From contig JANNPN010000214.1 in the NCBI GenBank assembly GCA_031400185.1, forward strand, positions 20,292 through 84,291: a DNA stretch of 64,000 nucleotides. Reading direction: 5' to 3'. Within the stretch, counting starts at the first letter, position 1. Each line of letters begins with the position of its first letter. The translations under genes and the position numbers were made by a program. Positions 52,695-62,029 of this stretch are shown here, in pieces. Origin of the DNA: UTPRO1 sp031400185. GTDB taxonomy: Bacteria > Desulfobacterota > Binatia > UTPRO1. The notes beneath the pieces are model-generated. The model saw only the letters and a list, made by a program, of their open reading frames with translations. It made no database searches and was not told the origin of the DNA.

Positions 52695-53872
52695 GAGGGC
52701 AGGGGACTCAACACGAGGGTCGTGTGGGTCGAGAGCAGGCCGCCGTTTCCGCTCACCAGCACGACGTCACGGCGCGGGACCTGCCGTTCGCCACCTTCGC
52801 CGCGCGCCTGGACGATGCCCTCGGCGATCGGGGTCATGCCCCACATGTAGGACGACGAGAGCTGACCGCCGCCCGTGTTGACTGGAAGCGCGCCACCGGG
52901 CGCGGTCGTGCCGGCGGCGACGAACGCACCCGACTCGCCCTTGGCACAGAAGCCGTAGTCCTCGAGCGTCACGAGCACGGTGAACGTGTAGCAGTCGTAG
53001 AGCTCGCAGACTTGGACGTCCTTTTGCGTGATCCCCGCCATCGCGAAGGCGGTCGTGCTCGCGAGCGGCGCGCCCGACACGAGCGTCTCCGCGGGCTCGC
53101 CTCCGGGGTGCCCTTGCCCCATGCCCCAGATGTAGACCGGCGGCTTCCGGAGCGCGCGCGCGCGCTCCGCCGAGGTGACGATCACCGCGACGACGCCGCC
53201 GTTCGAGACGAGGCAGCAGTCGAGCATATGGAACGGCTCCACGACCCAGCGCGACGCGTGGTAGTCCGTGAGCGTCAGCGGCACGTCGTGGAGCTGCGCG
53301 GCCGGGTTCATGTTCGCCCACCGCCGCTGATTGACCGCGACCGCGCCGAGATGATCCTGCGTCGTCCCGTAGACGTGCATGTGACGGCGCGCAATCAACG
53401 CGTACATCGCGTTGACGCCGAACTGCCCGTAAGCCGCGTCGAGCCCGCGTGCGAACGCGTAGGACGCCGCCGACCCCTCCTTCTTCCCCGCGCGATCGCG
53501 CTCTGGTGCGGGAGGCTTGAGCGGGCTGTCGGAGAACACGCACGCTACCGTCGTGCACAGGCCAGCCGTGATCGCGAGCGCGGCGTGCTGGATCATCGCG
53601 CCGGCGGTCGCGCCCCCGAGGTTCATGGTGGCCTGCATCGTCAGATCGCGGAGGCCGAGCGCCTGCTGCAGCTGAAAGGAGCCCATCGCCGCGGTGCCCC
53701 AGGCGAGCCCGGGATTCAGGAGGAGACCGTCGAGGTCCTTCCGTTCGAGCCCGGCATCGGCGAGCGCCAGCTCGACCGCTTCGACCGCGAACCCGACTGC
53801 ATTCCGGTCGTACACCTTGCCTTGCTTGGTCTGCCCGAGCCCCGCAATCGCGGTGCGGCCTCTCAAAGACAC
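52691..53872 (-). CDS. SCP2-thiolase/Ltp2-like enzyme
   Basis: Thiolase-superfamily protein of about 393 residues. It has TAIAGLGQTKQGKVYD at the start, NLGGATAGAMIQHAAL where true thiolases have their nucleophilic Cys (absent here), and the C-terminal YDCYTFTVLVTLEDYGFC, NTGGGQLSSSYMWGM and SGNGG. The missing first Cys and the aromatic-rich motifs fit Ltp2-type enzymes that use tyrosines for retro-aldol cleavage of a side chain, as in steroid degradation. GTG 53872 is the start. It operates with the overlapping DUF35 gene. Confidence 0.82.
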   Translation of the reverse strand: MSLRGRTAIAGLGQTKQGKVYDRNAVGFAVEAVELALADAGLERKDLDGLLLNPGLAWGTAAMGSFQLQQALGLRDLTMQATMNLGGATAGAMIQHAALAITAGLCTTVACVFSDSPLKPPAPERDRAGKKEGSAASYAFARGLDAAYGQFGVNAMYALIARRHMHVYGTTQDHLGAVAVNQRRWANMNPAAQLHDVPLTLTDYHASRWVVEPFHMLDCCLVSNGGVVAVIVTSAERARALRKPPVYIWGMGQGHPGGEPAETLVSGAPLASTTAFAMAGITQKDVQVCELYDCYTFTVLVTLEDYGFCAKGESGAFVAAGTTAPGGALPVNTGGGQLSSSYMWGMTPIAEGIVQARGEGGERQVPRRDVVLVSGNGGLLSTHTTLVLSPLPS

Positions 53873-53934
53873 CGCGTACTGCTAGGCGAGGGCCGCACCT
53901 GGGTCAACTCGCACCCCGGGCTGCGGTTTTTTCG

Positions 53935-53963
53935 TTGACTGAACCAGGTGCCCGCATGATAGC
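53935..53963 (+). promoter_or_regulatory. Weak candidate sigma-70 promoter
   Basis: TTGACT (53935-53940) is followed after 17 bp by GATAGC (53958-53963). The -35 is good and the -10 poor (3 of 6). It faces the secreted-protein gene starting at 54062. Confidence 0.3.
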
Positions 53964-54061
53964 TTCCCGCCCGCTACCCTTTCACGTGCCGTAACCCGCG
54001 AGCCCCCGTCAGTACCTTCCTTCACCGAAGACGCGGTGCATCGCGAGGTAGGAGGTGTTCC

Positions 54062-55099
54062 ATGTCGATGCACGCACTTCGCAGCTCCCTTTTCGCGACC
54101 GTTCTCGCCGGGGTATCGGCGCTCCTCACACCGACGCCCGCGTCTGCAATCGTGGTCGGCGGCGGCGGGAGCAGCAAAACCGACTGCCTGACCGCGTTCG
54201 ATGCGAGCGTGAACTCGCCGGCCGCCAAGCCGCGCATGATCCGCTGCGCCGACGGCGATCCGGTGTGCGACCTCGACGGCATCGTGAACGGCGAGTGCAA
54301 CTTCAAAGTCGGCGTCTGCGCCAACAGCACGTTCAACCCCGGCGTCTGCAGCCTGCAGGGCGTCGACCTCATCACGGTTGAGCACTCGGCCGACAATGGC
54401 GATCCGAAGTTCGACCCCGAGTTCCAGGCACTGCAGACGCGCATCGACAGCGACATCGGTCCGTTCGCGAACAACGATCTCGACAGCTGCAGCACCCCGA
54501 CGAACTTTTTCGTCGCCGTCAAAGGTCCCCTCAAGGACAACAAGTGCAAGAAGGGGAAGAAGCAGATCCGGCTCGTCACCGAGTCGACGATCGCCGCGGG
54601 CATGGGGAAGCGGCTCGTCGACAAGGACAAGATCGATCTCATCTGCGACCCGCCCCTTTGTGAGCCGCCAGGCTGCGTACCACCCATGAGCGGCTGCGAT
54701 CCCGGCGTGATGTTCACCAGCACCTACGACCGCGTACAGCGGCAAATCTTCAACCAGAGCTGCGCGGTCAGCGGCTGCCACGACTCGAACTCGTTCGTCA
54801 GCTCGGGGAACCTGTTGCTCGAGGCGAGCGCGTTCCCCGGGAACCTGATCAACCGCACGCCGACGAACGCCGACGCCGACGCGGCCGGCTGGAAGCGCAT
54901 CTTCCAGATCGATCCGATGACCGGCGACACGGCCAACAGCTACATCTTGCACAAGGTGAACGGGGACTTCCCGGGCCCCGGATTCGGCGACCGCATGCCG
55001 CTCGGCCGGCCGAAGCTCGACGCGACGCTGATCAACGTATTGACCCTCTGGATCGAGGCAGGGGCGCCCGTCACGGGGTGGGTCGCGGGAACCGATTGA
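54062..55099 (+). CDS. Secreted Cys-rich protein with C-x4-C-H motif
   Basis: 345 residues. ATG 54062 follows TAGGAGG. A signal peptide (SSLFATVLAGVSALLTPTPASA) leads to a Cys-rich region with RCADGDPVCDLDGIVNGEC and further Cys pairs, a DxDG-type calcium-like loop. Near the C-terminus lies QSCAVSGCHDSNSF: C234-x4-C239-H240, an atypical c-type haem motif, followed by a planctomycete-cytochrome-like segment (GNLLLEASAFPGNLIN, YILHKVNG, RMPLG). It may bind haem, but the motif alone is not proof. Function unknown. Confidence 0.68.
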   Translation: MSMHALRSSLFATVLAGVSALLTPTPASAIVVGGGGSSKTDCLTAFDASVNSPAAKPRMIRCADGDPVCDLDGIVNGECNFKVGVCANSTFNPGVCSLQGVDLITVEHSADNGDPKFDPEFQALQTRIDSDIGPFANNDLDSCSTPTNFFVAVKGPLKDNKCKKGKKQIRLVTESTIAAGMGKRLVDKDKIDLICDPPLCEPPGCVPPMSGCDPGVMFTSTYDRVQRQIFNQSCAVSGCHDSNSFVSSGNLLLEASAFPGNLINRTPTNADADAAGWKRIFQIDPMTGDTANSYILHKVNGDFPGPGFGDRMPLGRPKLDATLINVLTLWIEAGAPVTGWVAGTD

Positions 55100-55293
55100 G
55101 CGGGAAGATCTCGGGGTTGTGGATGGCGGACGGTACGGCTCGCACGTTCCGGCATGCGCGGCACATCTTGCGGCGCACGGACGCCAGCGCGGACTCGGCG
55201 AACTACCGGCGGACGGCGAATCTCGACACGGGCTTCCTGCCGTAGCGGCGGCAATCCGTTGCGGCTGACGTCGCGTCGGTGCGGGATCGACGC

Positions 55294-56946
55294 ATGACGC
55301 TGGTCGACTACTACTTCGGCGACCCGCGGCTCTTCCTGATCCCGATCGAGCATCTCGGGCCGTCGGGAATGAGCGGCGAGCACGCCGCCCTCCTCCGTGA
55401 ACGCGACGTGTGGGGGGCGGCGCAGATCGAGCTCTTCGATCGCGCGTTTGCGCTCTACTGGTCGCGGAGCCTCGACCTCGCGAAGCGGACGAGGACATGG
55501 ATGCCGCCGCGCATCCGACACGTAGCGGTCGTCACGCAGGACCAGAGCGTTCGGCCGTATGCACAGATCCTCAATACGAGCGCGTGGACGGTGTACGGCA
55601 GCGACTTCGACCCGCGCACGTCGCACCCCGAGCTCGGCGCGTACGTGCTGGCGCACGGAGACCGCATGGCGCTCTCCGGCGAGGTGACGCTGTCGGCGCT
55701 CCACAACGCCGCCTGGTGGCTGGAACGGAGCGACGCGGAATGCGCCGCCTTCGCGGCGGCGGCGGCGCGCGCGACCCGGCCGGACGCGGCGGGGTATCGT
55801 GCGGTGGCGAGCGCCCTCCCCTGGCTTCGCCGTTTGCGCCACGAGACCCTGGCGCCGCCCGCCGCCTCGAGCCCGCACCGCGCCATTCCCGGCACGGGTC
55901 TGCTCGTCCCGCAAGCGCTCGAAAGCGAGCCGCGCGGTCTCGTGGACGCGTGGACGACCGTGGCAAAGCGGGCGATCGATCTCTATCGCGCGGCGTGGCA
56001 GGCGCCGCCCGACCGGGCGATCGGCGATCTCACCGAATGGTTGAAACGCGATGCGCCGCCGCTCCTCGTGACAGAGCATGGGCGGATCGTCTGGGATCCC
56101 GAGCAAGCGGATCGGCTCGGCACGCTCCGGAGCGCGCTCAAGCGCGGCGACGCCGCGGCGGTCGTCTCCGTCGGCGACGACCTCCGCGCCATCGCCCGCC
56201 ACACGCGAGCGTTTCTCGGCTCGCTCACCGCGCCGGGGGAGCTGCCGATGCCCGGCGCTGAAACGGAGCAGAGCGGCTACACCTGGATCCACCGCGAACG
56301 CCGCCTCATCGCCTACGAACTCGCCGAGGCCGGCATGGAACGCCTCGTGGGCCCGGCGCTCCCGTACGCGCGGGCGATGCTCGGCGCGCGCACCGTCCAT
56401 GAATGGGCGCATCTCGCCGTCGACGCGGGCTGGGTGCCGTGTGTCGTCGATACCGGCGAGATCGCGGCACGTCGCGGTCGGCTCGCCGATGCGCTCGCAG
56501 ACGTGATCGCGGCGCTACCCGCGCCGCTCCGCGCGCTCACGGCACCCGACCTCGCCGAGTTCGGCACGGGACGCGACTGCGCCGAGGCGCTCGCGCGCGC
56601 GTTCCTCGCGCGCATCCCGGACTGGCAGGCGAACCTGCTCGCGCAGCGCTACCTCGAGCGCGCGGAGATCGAGACCTACATTCGCCACAACATCCGCACG
56701 CTGCGGTTCTCCTACGCGCCGCCGCAGCTCTTCCGCATGCTGATCCGCTACCTCTTCGAGCTGCAGTACCTCGCGTTCAGCGAAGTGACGGACGCAAGAA
56801 CGTATCTCGTCCGCAGCACCTGGTTCGACGCGGACTTCTTCGCAACCGGCCTGCTCGATCCCAAACGGTTCGTAGAGATCGCCGACAGCGCCGCCGCGCT
56901 GTGCGCCAGCTACGCCGTCGACGAGTCCCGCTTCAGCGCGACGTAA
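55294..56946 (+). CDS. Large protein of unknown function with HEWAH motif
   Basis: Unrecognised. 550 residues from ATG 55294. No signal peptide or membrane helix, so probably cytosolic. The sequence VHEWAHLAVDAGWVP contains HEWAH at residues 369-373, an HExxH zinc-metallopeptidase signature. A later helix YLERAEIETYIRHN could supply a third ligand, though that is a guess. The C-terminus is helical and aromatic-rich (FRMLIRYLFELQYLAF). The rest looks all-alpha with many Arg and Ala, and no other known domain is evident. It could be a novel metalloprotease-like family or a structural protein in which the motif is accidental. Confidence 0.6.
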   Translation: MTLVDYYFGDPRLFLIPIEHLGPSGMSGEHAALLRERDVWGAAQIELFDRAFALYWSRSLDLAKRTRTWMPPRIRHVAVVTQDQSVRPYAQILNTSAWTVYGSDFDPRTSHPELGAYVLAHGDRMALSGEVTLSALHNAAWWLERSDAECAAFAAAAARATRPDAAGYRAVASALPWLRRLRHETLAPPAASSPHRAIPGTGLLVPQALESEPRGLVDAWTTVAKRAIDLYRAAWQAPPDRAIGDLTEWLKRDAPPLLVTEHGRIVWDPEQADRLGTLRSALKRGDAAAVVSVGDDLRAIARHTRAFLGSLTAPGELPMPGAETEQSGYTWIHRERRLIAYELAEAGMERLVGPALPYARAMLGARTVHEWAHLAVDAGWVPCVVDTGEIAARRGRLADALADVIAALPAPLRALTAPDLAEFGTGRDCAEALARAFLARIPDWQANLLAQRYLERAEIETYIRHNIRTLRFSYAPPQLFRMLIRYLFELQYLAFSEVTDARTYLVRSTWFDADFFATGLLDPKRFVEIADSAAALCASYAVDESRFSAT

Positions 56947-56957
56947 CCGACGTGTCT

Positions 56958-57239
56958 CTAGCGAGACGCGATGAGGAAGCGCTTGCGGAGGGCCGTCAGC
57001 TGATCCTGCACCGATGGTAGACGGCGCGCTTCCATGAGAGCCTGGAAGATCTCGCCCTCGGGCGCTTCGCGATGAACTTCGGTGAGCTCGTTCACGGCAT
57101 CGAGGATCTCGTGGATGACGCGCGGGATCTCGCGCTGTGGGATGACGAGGTCGCCGCGTCCGAGCGTGCCGCTCCAATTGGAAGCGTAGGGGCGCAGGAC
57201 GTGCAGGATCTTCTCCGTCACGCTCTTCTCGGCGCTCAT
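56958..57239 (-). CDS. Small protein of unknown function (93 residues)
   Basis: Unrecognised; mainly helical and soluble. ATG 57239. It begins MSAEKSVTEKILHVLRPYA, contains a stretch LVIPQREIPRVIHEILDAVNEL and a C-terminal helix QDQLTALRKRFL. No motif is evident. It is convergent with the HEWAH gene, 11 bp between stops. Confidence 0.55.
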   Translation of the reverse strand: MSAEKSVTEKILHVLRPYASNWSGTLGRGDLVIPQREIPRVIHEILDAVNELTEVHREAPEGEIFQALMEARRLPSVQDQLTALRKRFLIASR

Positions 57240-57444
57240 CGCGTGCTGAAGCTACCACAGAGGTCGTGGTGACGTGAACGGGGCCGCCCGAGCGCGGTCG
57301 CGCCAGCCGCGGCCACGGCGTCCCGCCAGGGCATCCGCCCGGTGGCGGTTTTGCGTTCGCAGGCTCGGAACGCTGCGTCAGAAGAGGCGCTGTAAGAGGC
57401 CCCTGCATCTCGCGGTCTTCGCTACGCTCGCGGTACCCTGATCG

Positions 57445-58506
57445 CTACGCCGACGCCGGCAGGCTCGGACGCAATCGCGTGAGCAGCCCAAGCCCGAGCA
57501 GATTGAAGAAGATCTCGCGGACGCGCTTCAGCAGCATCATCGCGAGCCCGAGATCGGGCGGGAGGCCGAGCAGGCTGAAGATCAACATCCCGCCAGCCTC
57601 CTGGACGCCCAGTGTTCCCGGGATGATCACGCCGGCGAGGCGCGTCGGCTGGGCGAGCGCTTCGATGACGATCGCGTCACCCACGCTCACCGGATGGCCG
57701 ATGAGCGCCATGATCGTGAAGACTTCCGCCGCGCCCGTGACCCACCCTGCGAAATGGAACGCGACCGAGGCGGCCGCGGCCCGGGGTCGTGCCCCGTAGA
57801 ACGAGCGCAGGCGGTCGTCGATCTCCGGCGCGCGGGCCTCGAGACGCGCCGCGAGCCGCGCGCGGGGAAAGAGCCGTCGTGTGATCCGCGCGACGAATGC
57901 GACCAGGCCACGCCGTTGCAGGACGATCAGCACAGCCGCTACTCCGACACCGGCGATCGTCAGTGCGAGGACGGTCGGGACGGGTGCGAGACCAACGTCG
58001 CGGCGGATCATGAACAACGCGACTCCGACGATGACAAACGCGATCTGTGCGATCGTGAGCGCGGTCTTCGCGAGGATCACCGAGGTGGCGCCTTCGGTCA
58101 GCGGAACGCCGAACCGCTGCAGGACGAACGCCTTCACGGGCTCGCCGCCCAGATAGGCCGTCGGCGTGATGCTGTTCATCGCCTCGCCGATCAGACGCGC
58201 AAGGTAGAGCAGCCAGAGCTGCGGGCGGAACTGCACGAACGTCACGCGCCAGCCCGCCGCATCGAGCACTGAGGAGATGGCGTACGGGAGAAAGATCAGC
58301 GGCCCCGACCAGCCGAGCACGCGAAGATGTTCGGCGAGCTCGCGCGGCCCCGTCTGATAGACGAGAACGGCGAGTAGCAGGAAGCCGAGTGCGGCGAGCG
58401 CGAACTGCGCAGAGTTCCCGGAGGCGGACCCGGGCGACCACGCGCCGCGCTTCGAAGCCAGCACGCGCTCGTCGGATTCGTCGGAGGCTGGCACTGAGAG
58501 CGACAT
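57445..58506 (-). CDS. Flippase-like integral membrane protein (LPG-synthase TM family)
   Basis: 353 residues and about eight to nine membrane helices, including FALAALGFLLLAVLVYQTG and FLPYAISSVLDAAGW, plus the conserved GEAMNSITPTAYLGGEPVKAF and GTLGVQEAGGMLIF that mark the YbhN/UPF0104 (lysylphosphatidylglycerol synthetase-like) flippase family. There is no synthetase domain. Related proteins (HpnL) accompany hopanoid genes, but no hopanoid genes are here. The adjacent barrel and glycosyltransferase genes suggest lipid or glycan export. Confidence 0.85.
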   Translation of the reverse strand: MSLSVPASDESDERVLASKRGAWSPGSASGNSAQFALAALGFLLLAVLVYQTGPRELAEHLRVLGWSGPLIFLPYAISSVLDAAGWRVTFVQFRPQLWLLYLARLIGEAMNSITPTAYLGGEPVKAFVLQRFGVPLTEGATSVILAKTALTIAQIAFVIVGVALFMIRRDVGLAPVPTVLALTIAGVGVAAVLIVLQRRGLVAFVARITRRLFPRARLAARLEARAPEIDDRLRSFYGARPRAAAASVAFHFAGWVTGAAEVFTIMALIGHPVSVGDAIVIEALAQPTRLAGVIIPGTLGVQEAGGMLIFSLLGLPPDLGLAMMLLKRVREIFFNLLGLGLLTRLRPSLPASA

Positions 58507-58611
58507 GCAAAAGCGTCGGGCGCGCGGAGCCTAACAGCGGTCATCGAGCACGGCAAGGAAGGAACGGCCCACTTTGTTGCAAACGACGTTGATTGCAGGC
58601 ATCCGATCGAG

Positions 58612-59811
58612 GTGTCGTTCCGCGCGTTCGCGGCGAGCATGTTGCTCGCGATGCTCGTCGTAGGGCCGCTCGTCGCCGCTCCCGCGGCCGCACTCCAGCG
58701 GAGCTACATCCCGCTTCCCGAGATCCTCACCGATCCGAACGAGGGCAACACGTACGGCGCGCTCGGCGTCGTGTTGTTCCTCGACGAAGAGAAGACCATC
58801 AAGTACATCCTCGCGCCCGACGTCCGGTGGAACAAGATCACCGGCGTCTTCCCCGCCTTCCGGCTCTTCGGCTTCCCGTCGCTCGACAAGAAGTGGAGCA
58901 TCGTGGTCCGGAAGTCGCAGCACATCGACGAGGACTACGAGCTCATCTACGAGGACAACGCGTTCTGGCAGGATCGGCTGCGACTCTCGGCGGATCTCGA
59001 GTACGAGCGCGACTCGACCGAGCGCTTCTTCGGCTTCGGCAACGGATCGTCGGAAAAGGACGAGTCGAACTACACGGCGAAGCAAGCCGTGGGTGTCCTC
59101 CGGCTGAACTACCGCCTGCAGCCGACGCTCGAGGTTACCTATCAATCGCGCTTTCGCTGGTTCCGCGTGAAGGAGGGCGGCGTCGACGACTTTCCGTTCA
59201 TCGGCGACGAGCATCCGGACACGCCGGGTCTCGGGGGTGCCACCGTCGTGGCCCAGGAGATCGGGATCATCTACGACAGCCGCGACGACACCAACATTCC
59301 GCGCCAGGGCGGGTTCGGGCTCTTCAGCGCGGAGTTCATCCCACGCCTCCTCGGCAGCTCGTTCTCGGCGATCAAGTATGCGGCCGACGTCCGGAAGTTC
59401 ATTCCGTTCCGCGAGCGGTTCGTGCTCGCGATGCACAGCCGCGTCAACTATCTGCAGAGCAACGACGATGTGCCGTTCTTCGAGCAGAACGACGTCGGCG
59501 GTCGGCAGACCCTCCGTGGGTTCGGCAGCGGCCGGTTCGTCGACAAGAACAGCTTCTACGCGTCGGCGGAGCTTCGGACCCGCGTGTACCAGCGGCAGAT
59601 CTTCGGTGTGAACGCCGAGCTCGAGCTCGCGCCGTTCGTGGACTTCGGACAAGTCTTCCACTCGTCGCGCGATTCGCCGTTCAACGACCTCCACGCCGTC
59701 GGCGGGCTTGGCTTCCGGGGCGTCGTGCGTCCGCAGGTCGTCGGCTTCGTCGACATCGGGATGGGCGAGCAAGGGGTCGCCGTTTTCACCGGCCTCGAAT
59801 ACCCCTTCTGA
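58612..59811 (+). CDS. Omp85-superfamily outer-membrane barrel (BamA/TamA C-terminal-like)
   Basis: 399 residues from GTG 58612: signal peptide (AFAASMLLAMLVVGPLVAAPAAA), then a beta barrel with DPNEGNTYGALGVVLFLDEEK and SRDDTNIPRQGGFGLF, GGRQTLRGFGSGRFVDKNSFYA (the RGF and F/Y-x-D motifs of the surface-antigen domain), ending in an aromatic ...TGLEYPF strand. POTRA domains are absent, so this is a short Omp85-like protein rather than BamA itself. It may export or assemble a surface component. Confidence 0.85.
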   Translation: MSFRAFAASMLLAMLVVGPLVAAPAAALQRSYIPLPEILTDPNEGNTYGALGVVLFLDEEKTIKYILAPDVRWNKITGVFPAFRLFGFPSLDKKWSIVVRKSQHIDEDYELIYEDNAFWQDRLRLSADLEYERDSTERFFGFGNGSSEKDESNYTAKQAVGVLRLNYRLQPTLEVTYQSRFRWFRVKEGGVDDFPFIGDEHPDTPGLGGATVVAQEIGIIYDSRDDTNIPRQGGFGLFSAEFIPRLLGSSFSAIKYAADVRKFIPFRERFVLAMHSRVNYLQSNDDVPFFEQNDVGGRQTLRGFGSGRFVDKNSFYASAELRTRVYQRQIFGVNAELELAPFVDFGQVFHSSRDSPFNDLHAVGGLGFRGVVRPQVVGFVDIGMGEQGVAVFTGLEYPF

Positions 59812-59820
59812 CCGAGCGCG

Positions 59821-61521
59821 CTACGCGTCGCGGCGGACCAACACGAGGTGCTGGCGGCCACGCGGGTCGGTGCCTTCGCTGGTCGCGAGCGGTGTGAGCT
59901 TCTGGCGCTCGTGCTCGGGGAGATTCGCGAGCTCGGTGTCCCAGATGAGGAGGTAGTGCGGTCCGGGGCCGGCGCGCCGTCCCGGCTTCCAGTGCCGCGT
60001 GCCCGACGGGGCGTAGAACATCGCGCCGAAGTCGAAGCTCCCACGGTAGAACGCCATGGCACGGCCTTCCGTCAGCGACGCGGCGGAGCGCATGAACGGC
60101 GCGAGCGTTCGCCGCCGTGCGAGCTCGGGCTGGAAGACGCTGAAGACGACCGTCCAGACCGCCGCAGCGAACGCGCCGCATCCGAGGAGCAGATCGAAGG
60201 GTGCGTGCTGGCGCACCGCGCGCCAGCAGAAGAGGAGCGCCACGAGCATCCCGGCAGACCCGAACAAGACGAGGACGATGTGGTCGTCGATGATGCCCTG
60301 CACGAGGGGCAGGTTCGCCCGGTCCTTGGGCTTGAGCAGCGGAGCCAACAGGGAGAGCGGGTCGAGACCGACTCCCTCGGCGATCGCCGAGAGGAGCGGC
60401 ACGAGTGCTACCCCGGACAGCACGCCGACGGTGACGCGGGTCCAGCGGCTGTCGAGCCAGCGTGCCGGGTTGGCGCCCCGCACGATCTCGCTCCACCACC
60501 ATCCGGTCACGAGCGCGGCGGCGGGATAGAGCGCGAGCAGGTAGACGCTGCGTTTCGCGTCGGCGAGCGAGTAGAACACGAACACGACCGCGAACCATAC
60601 GAGGGGAAACGCGACGCGGACGTCGCGGCGCGCGGCGCCGCTGCGGAGCGCCGTGACGATCGCGGCGAGCACGAACGGCGTCCACGGCAGCAGCCCGGCG
60701 AGCAGCGTGGGGAAGTAATACCAGAACGGGTGCGAGTGGCCGCTCTTCATTTGCGTCACGCCGACGAAGCGGAAGACGTTCTCCTTGAGGATCTGCTTTC
60801 GCACGAACGAGTCGCCGCCGAGCCCCGCAGCGAGCGCGTACCAGCCGCCGACGATCGCGACGATCATGAGCGCGCCGAGGAACGGACGAAAGCGCGGCAC
60901 GAGCCTGAGCTCCCGCTGCAGGGCGAGTGCCACCAACAACACGAGGCCGGGAAGCACGAAGCCGACGGGTCCCTTGGTGAGCGCCGCGCATGCGAGCGCC
61001 AGATACGCCGTGGTTGCGGCGACGGGCGTGAGCCCACGGTGCAGCACGCCGCGGTAGAAGATCAGGGTCCCGATCGTCATGAGCGCTGTCAGAGTGCCGT
61101 CGACGCGGGCGGTCGAGGCGGCGCGTAGCCACTCGAACGACGATGCGAGCACCAGCATCGCCGCGAGACTACCGACGGCCCCGAACGACTCGGCGGCCAC
61201 GACACCGACGAACACGACCGCGGCGGTCGCGAGCAGGAGAGAGGGCAGCCGGACCGTCCATTCAGTCGACACGCCGGTCGGACTCGACGCGATCGCCCCG
61301 AGCCAGTGAAAGAACGGCGGCTTCGAGGCGATCGTCCACCCGTTGGCGGACGCGCGCTTCGGCAACAACCAATCGCCGTCCTCGATCATGTTGCGAACCA
61401 CGAGCGCTTCGCGCGGCTCGCCCTTGGTGAAGAACGGCGTGAGCGCCGCGGGGGGAACATAAAGCAACAGACAAAGCAAACATGCTGTGATCATGCTTGC
61501 GCGTAGCGAGAATCGAGACAT
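59821..61521 (-). CDS. ArnT-like GT-C glycosyltransferase
   Basis: 566 residues with about 11 membrane helices. N-terminal GEPREALVVRNMIEDGDWLLPK is the periplasmic acidic loop pattern of ArnT/PMT family dolichol- or undecaprenyl-phosphate-sugar transferases; the E-R/E-A acidic pair is visible. Then ALTKGPVGFVLPGLVLLVAL and FWYYFPTLLAGLLPWTPF. ATG 61521, after AGAGG. It modifies lipid A or another envelope glycan. It is convergent with the barrel gene, 9 bp between stops. Confidence 0.85.
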   Translation of the reverse strand: MSRFSLRASMITACLLCLLLYVPPAALTPFFTKGEPREALVVRNMIEDGDWLLPKRASANGWTIASKPPFFHWLGAIASSPTGVSTEWTVRLPSLLLATAAVVFVGVVAAESFGAVGSLAAMLVLASSFEWLRAASTARVDGTLTALMTIGTLIFYRGVLHRGLTPVAATTAYLALACAALTKGPVGFVLPGLVLLVALALQRELRLVPRFRPFLGALMIVAIVGGWYALAAGLGGDSFVRKQILKENVFRFVGVTQMKSGHSHPFWYYFPTLLAGLLPWTPFVLAAIVTALRSGAARRDVRVAFPLVWFAVVFVFYSLADAKRSVYLLALYPAAALVTGWWWSEIVRGANPARWLDSRWTRVTVGVLSGVALVPLLSAIAEGVGLDPLSLLAPLLKPKDRANLPLVQGIIDDHIVLVLFGSAGMLVALLFCWRAVRQHAPFDLLLGCGAFAAAVWTVVFSVFQPELARRRTLAPFMRSAASLTEGRAMAFYRGSFDFGAMFYAPSGTRHWKPGRRAGPGPHYLLIWDTELANLPEHERQKLTPLATSEGTDPRGRQHLVLVRRDA

Positions 61522-62029
61522 CACCGCTGCCTCTTTGCCTCGCAACGGAGGCTCGGTCCACCGGGGTGCGGAACGCCGCCAAAACCGGGCCTTTCCGCGA
61601 CTCTTGGGGACCGGCGCAATCGCTTGGGGTGGCTCTAGGTCGCAGACACAACAATTTGTGTAGGTCCAACAATGCTACCGCGTATAGATTTCCCGGCGAT
61701 CGACCATTGCTATTTCGTGCAGGGTTTCCTAACATTTGCCGCGCTGTGGCGGATATGAGGTGGTGGGGCGGACGATGTGTGCGACGCGCTGGAGTGCGCG
61801 ACGTGCACCACGGGCAGACGAGGAGGAATCGTTTGCTCGTCGCACCCCACACGATCACACGCGCTGTCGGTGCGTGCCCACAGCCGGGCGGCTCGAGTGA
61901 TCGGGCCGACTTGGCATGGAGGGGTGAGAGGTCTGCAGCGGAGACGTCCTTGTGGAGTGGGTGGCAGTGGGATGGTGGGCACGTACGAGTAACCATTTGG
62001 AGAGGCGAACAACCCTAGGAGGTAAGGAG
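61522..62029. other. 508-bp divergent intergenic region
   Basis: No gene recognised. It separates the leftward glycosyltransferase from the rightward porin and must hold both promoters. It contains an inverted repeat (61646-61661, arms ACACAA/TTGTGT) and, at its right end, the porin's ribosome-binding site (TAGGAGG). Confidence 0.6.
61646..61661. repeat. Inverted repeat, possible operator
   Basis: Arms ACACAA (61646-61651) and TTGTGT (61656-61661) around CAAT, in the promoter region between the glycosyltransferase and porin genes. Confidence 0.35.

Noticed and set aside
55123..55245. 40-residue rightward frame before the HEWAH gene
   Set aside because: No ribosome-binding site, no recognisable features; could be a remnant but unsupported.
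54940..56412. Long leftward frame opposite the HEWAH gene
   Set aside because: Arg/Pro-rich shadow of high-GC coding; no ribosome-binding site or domain.
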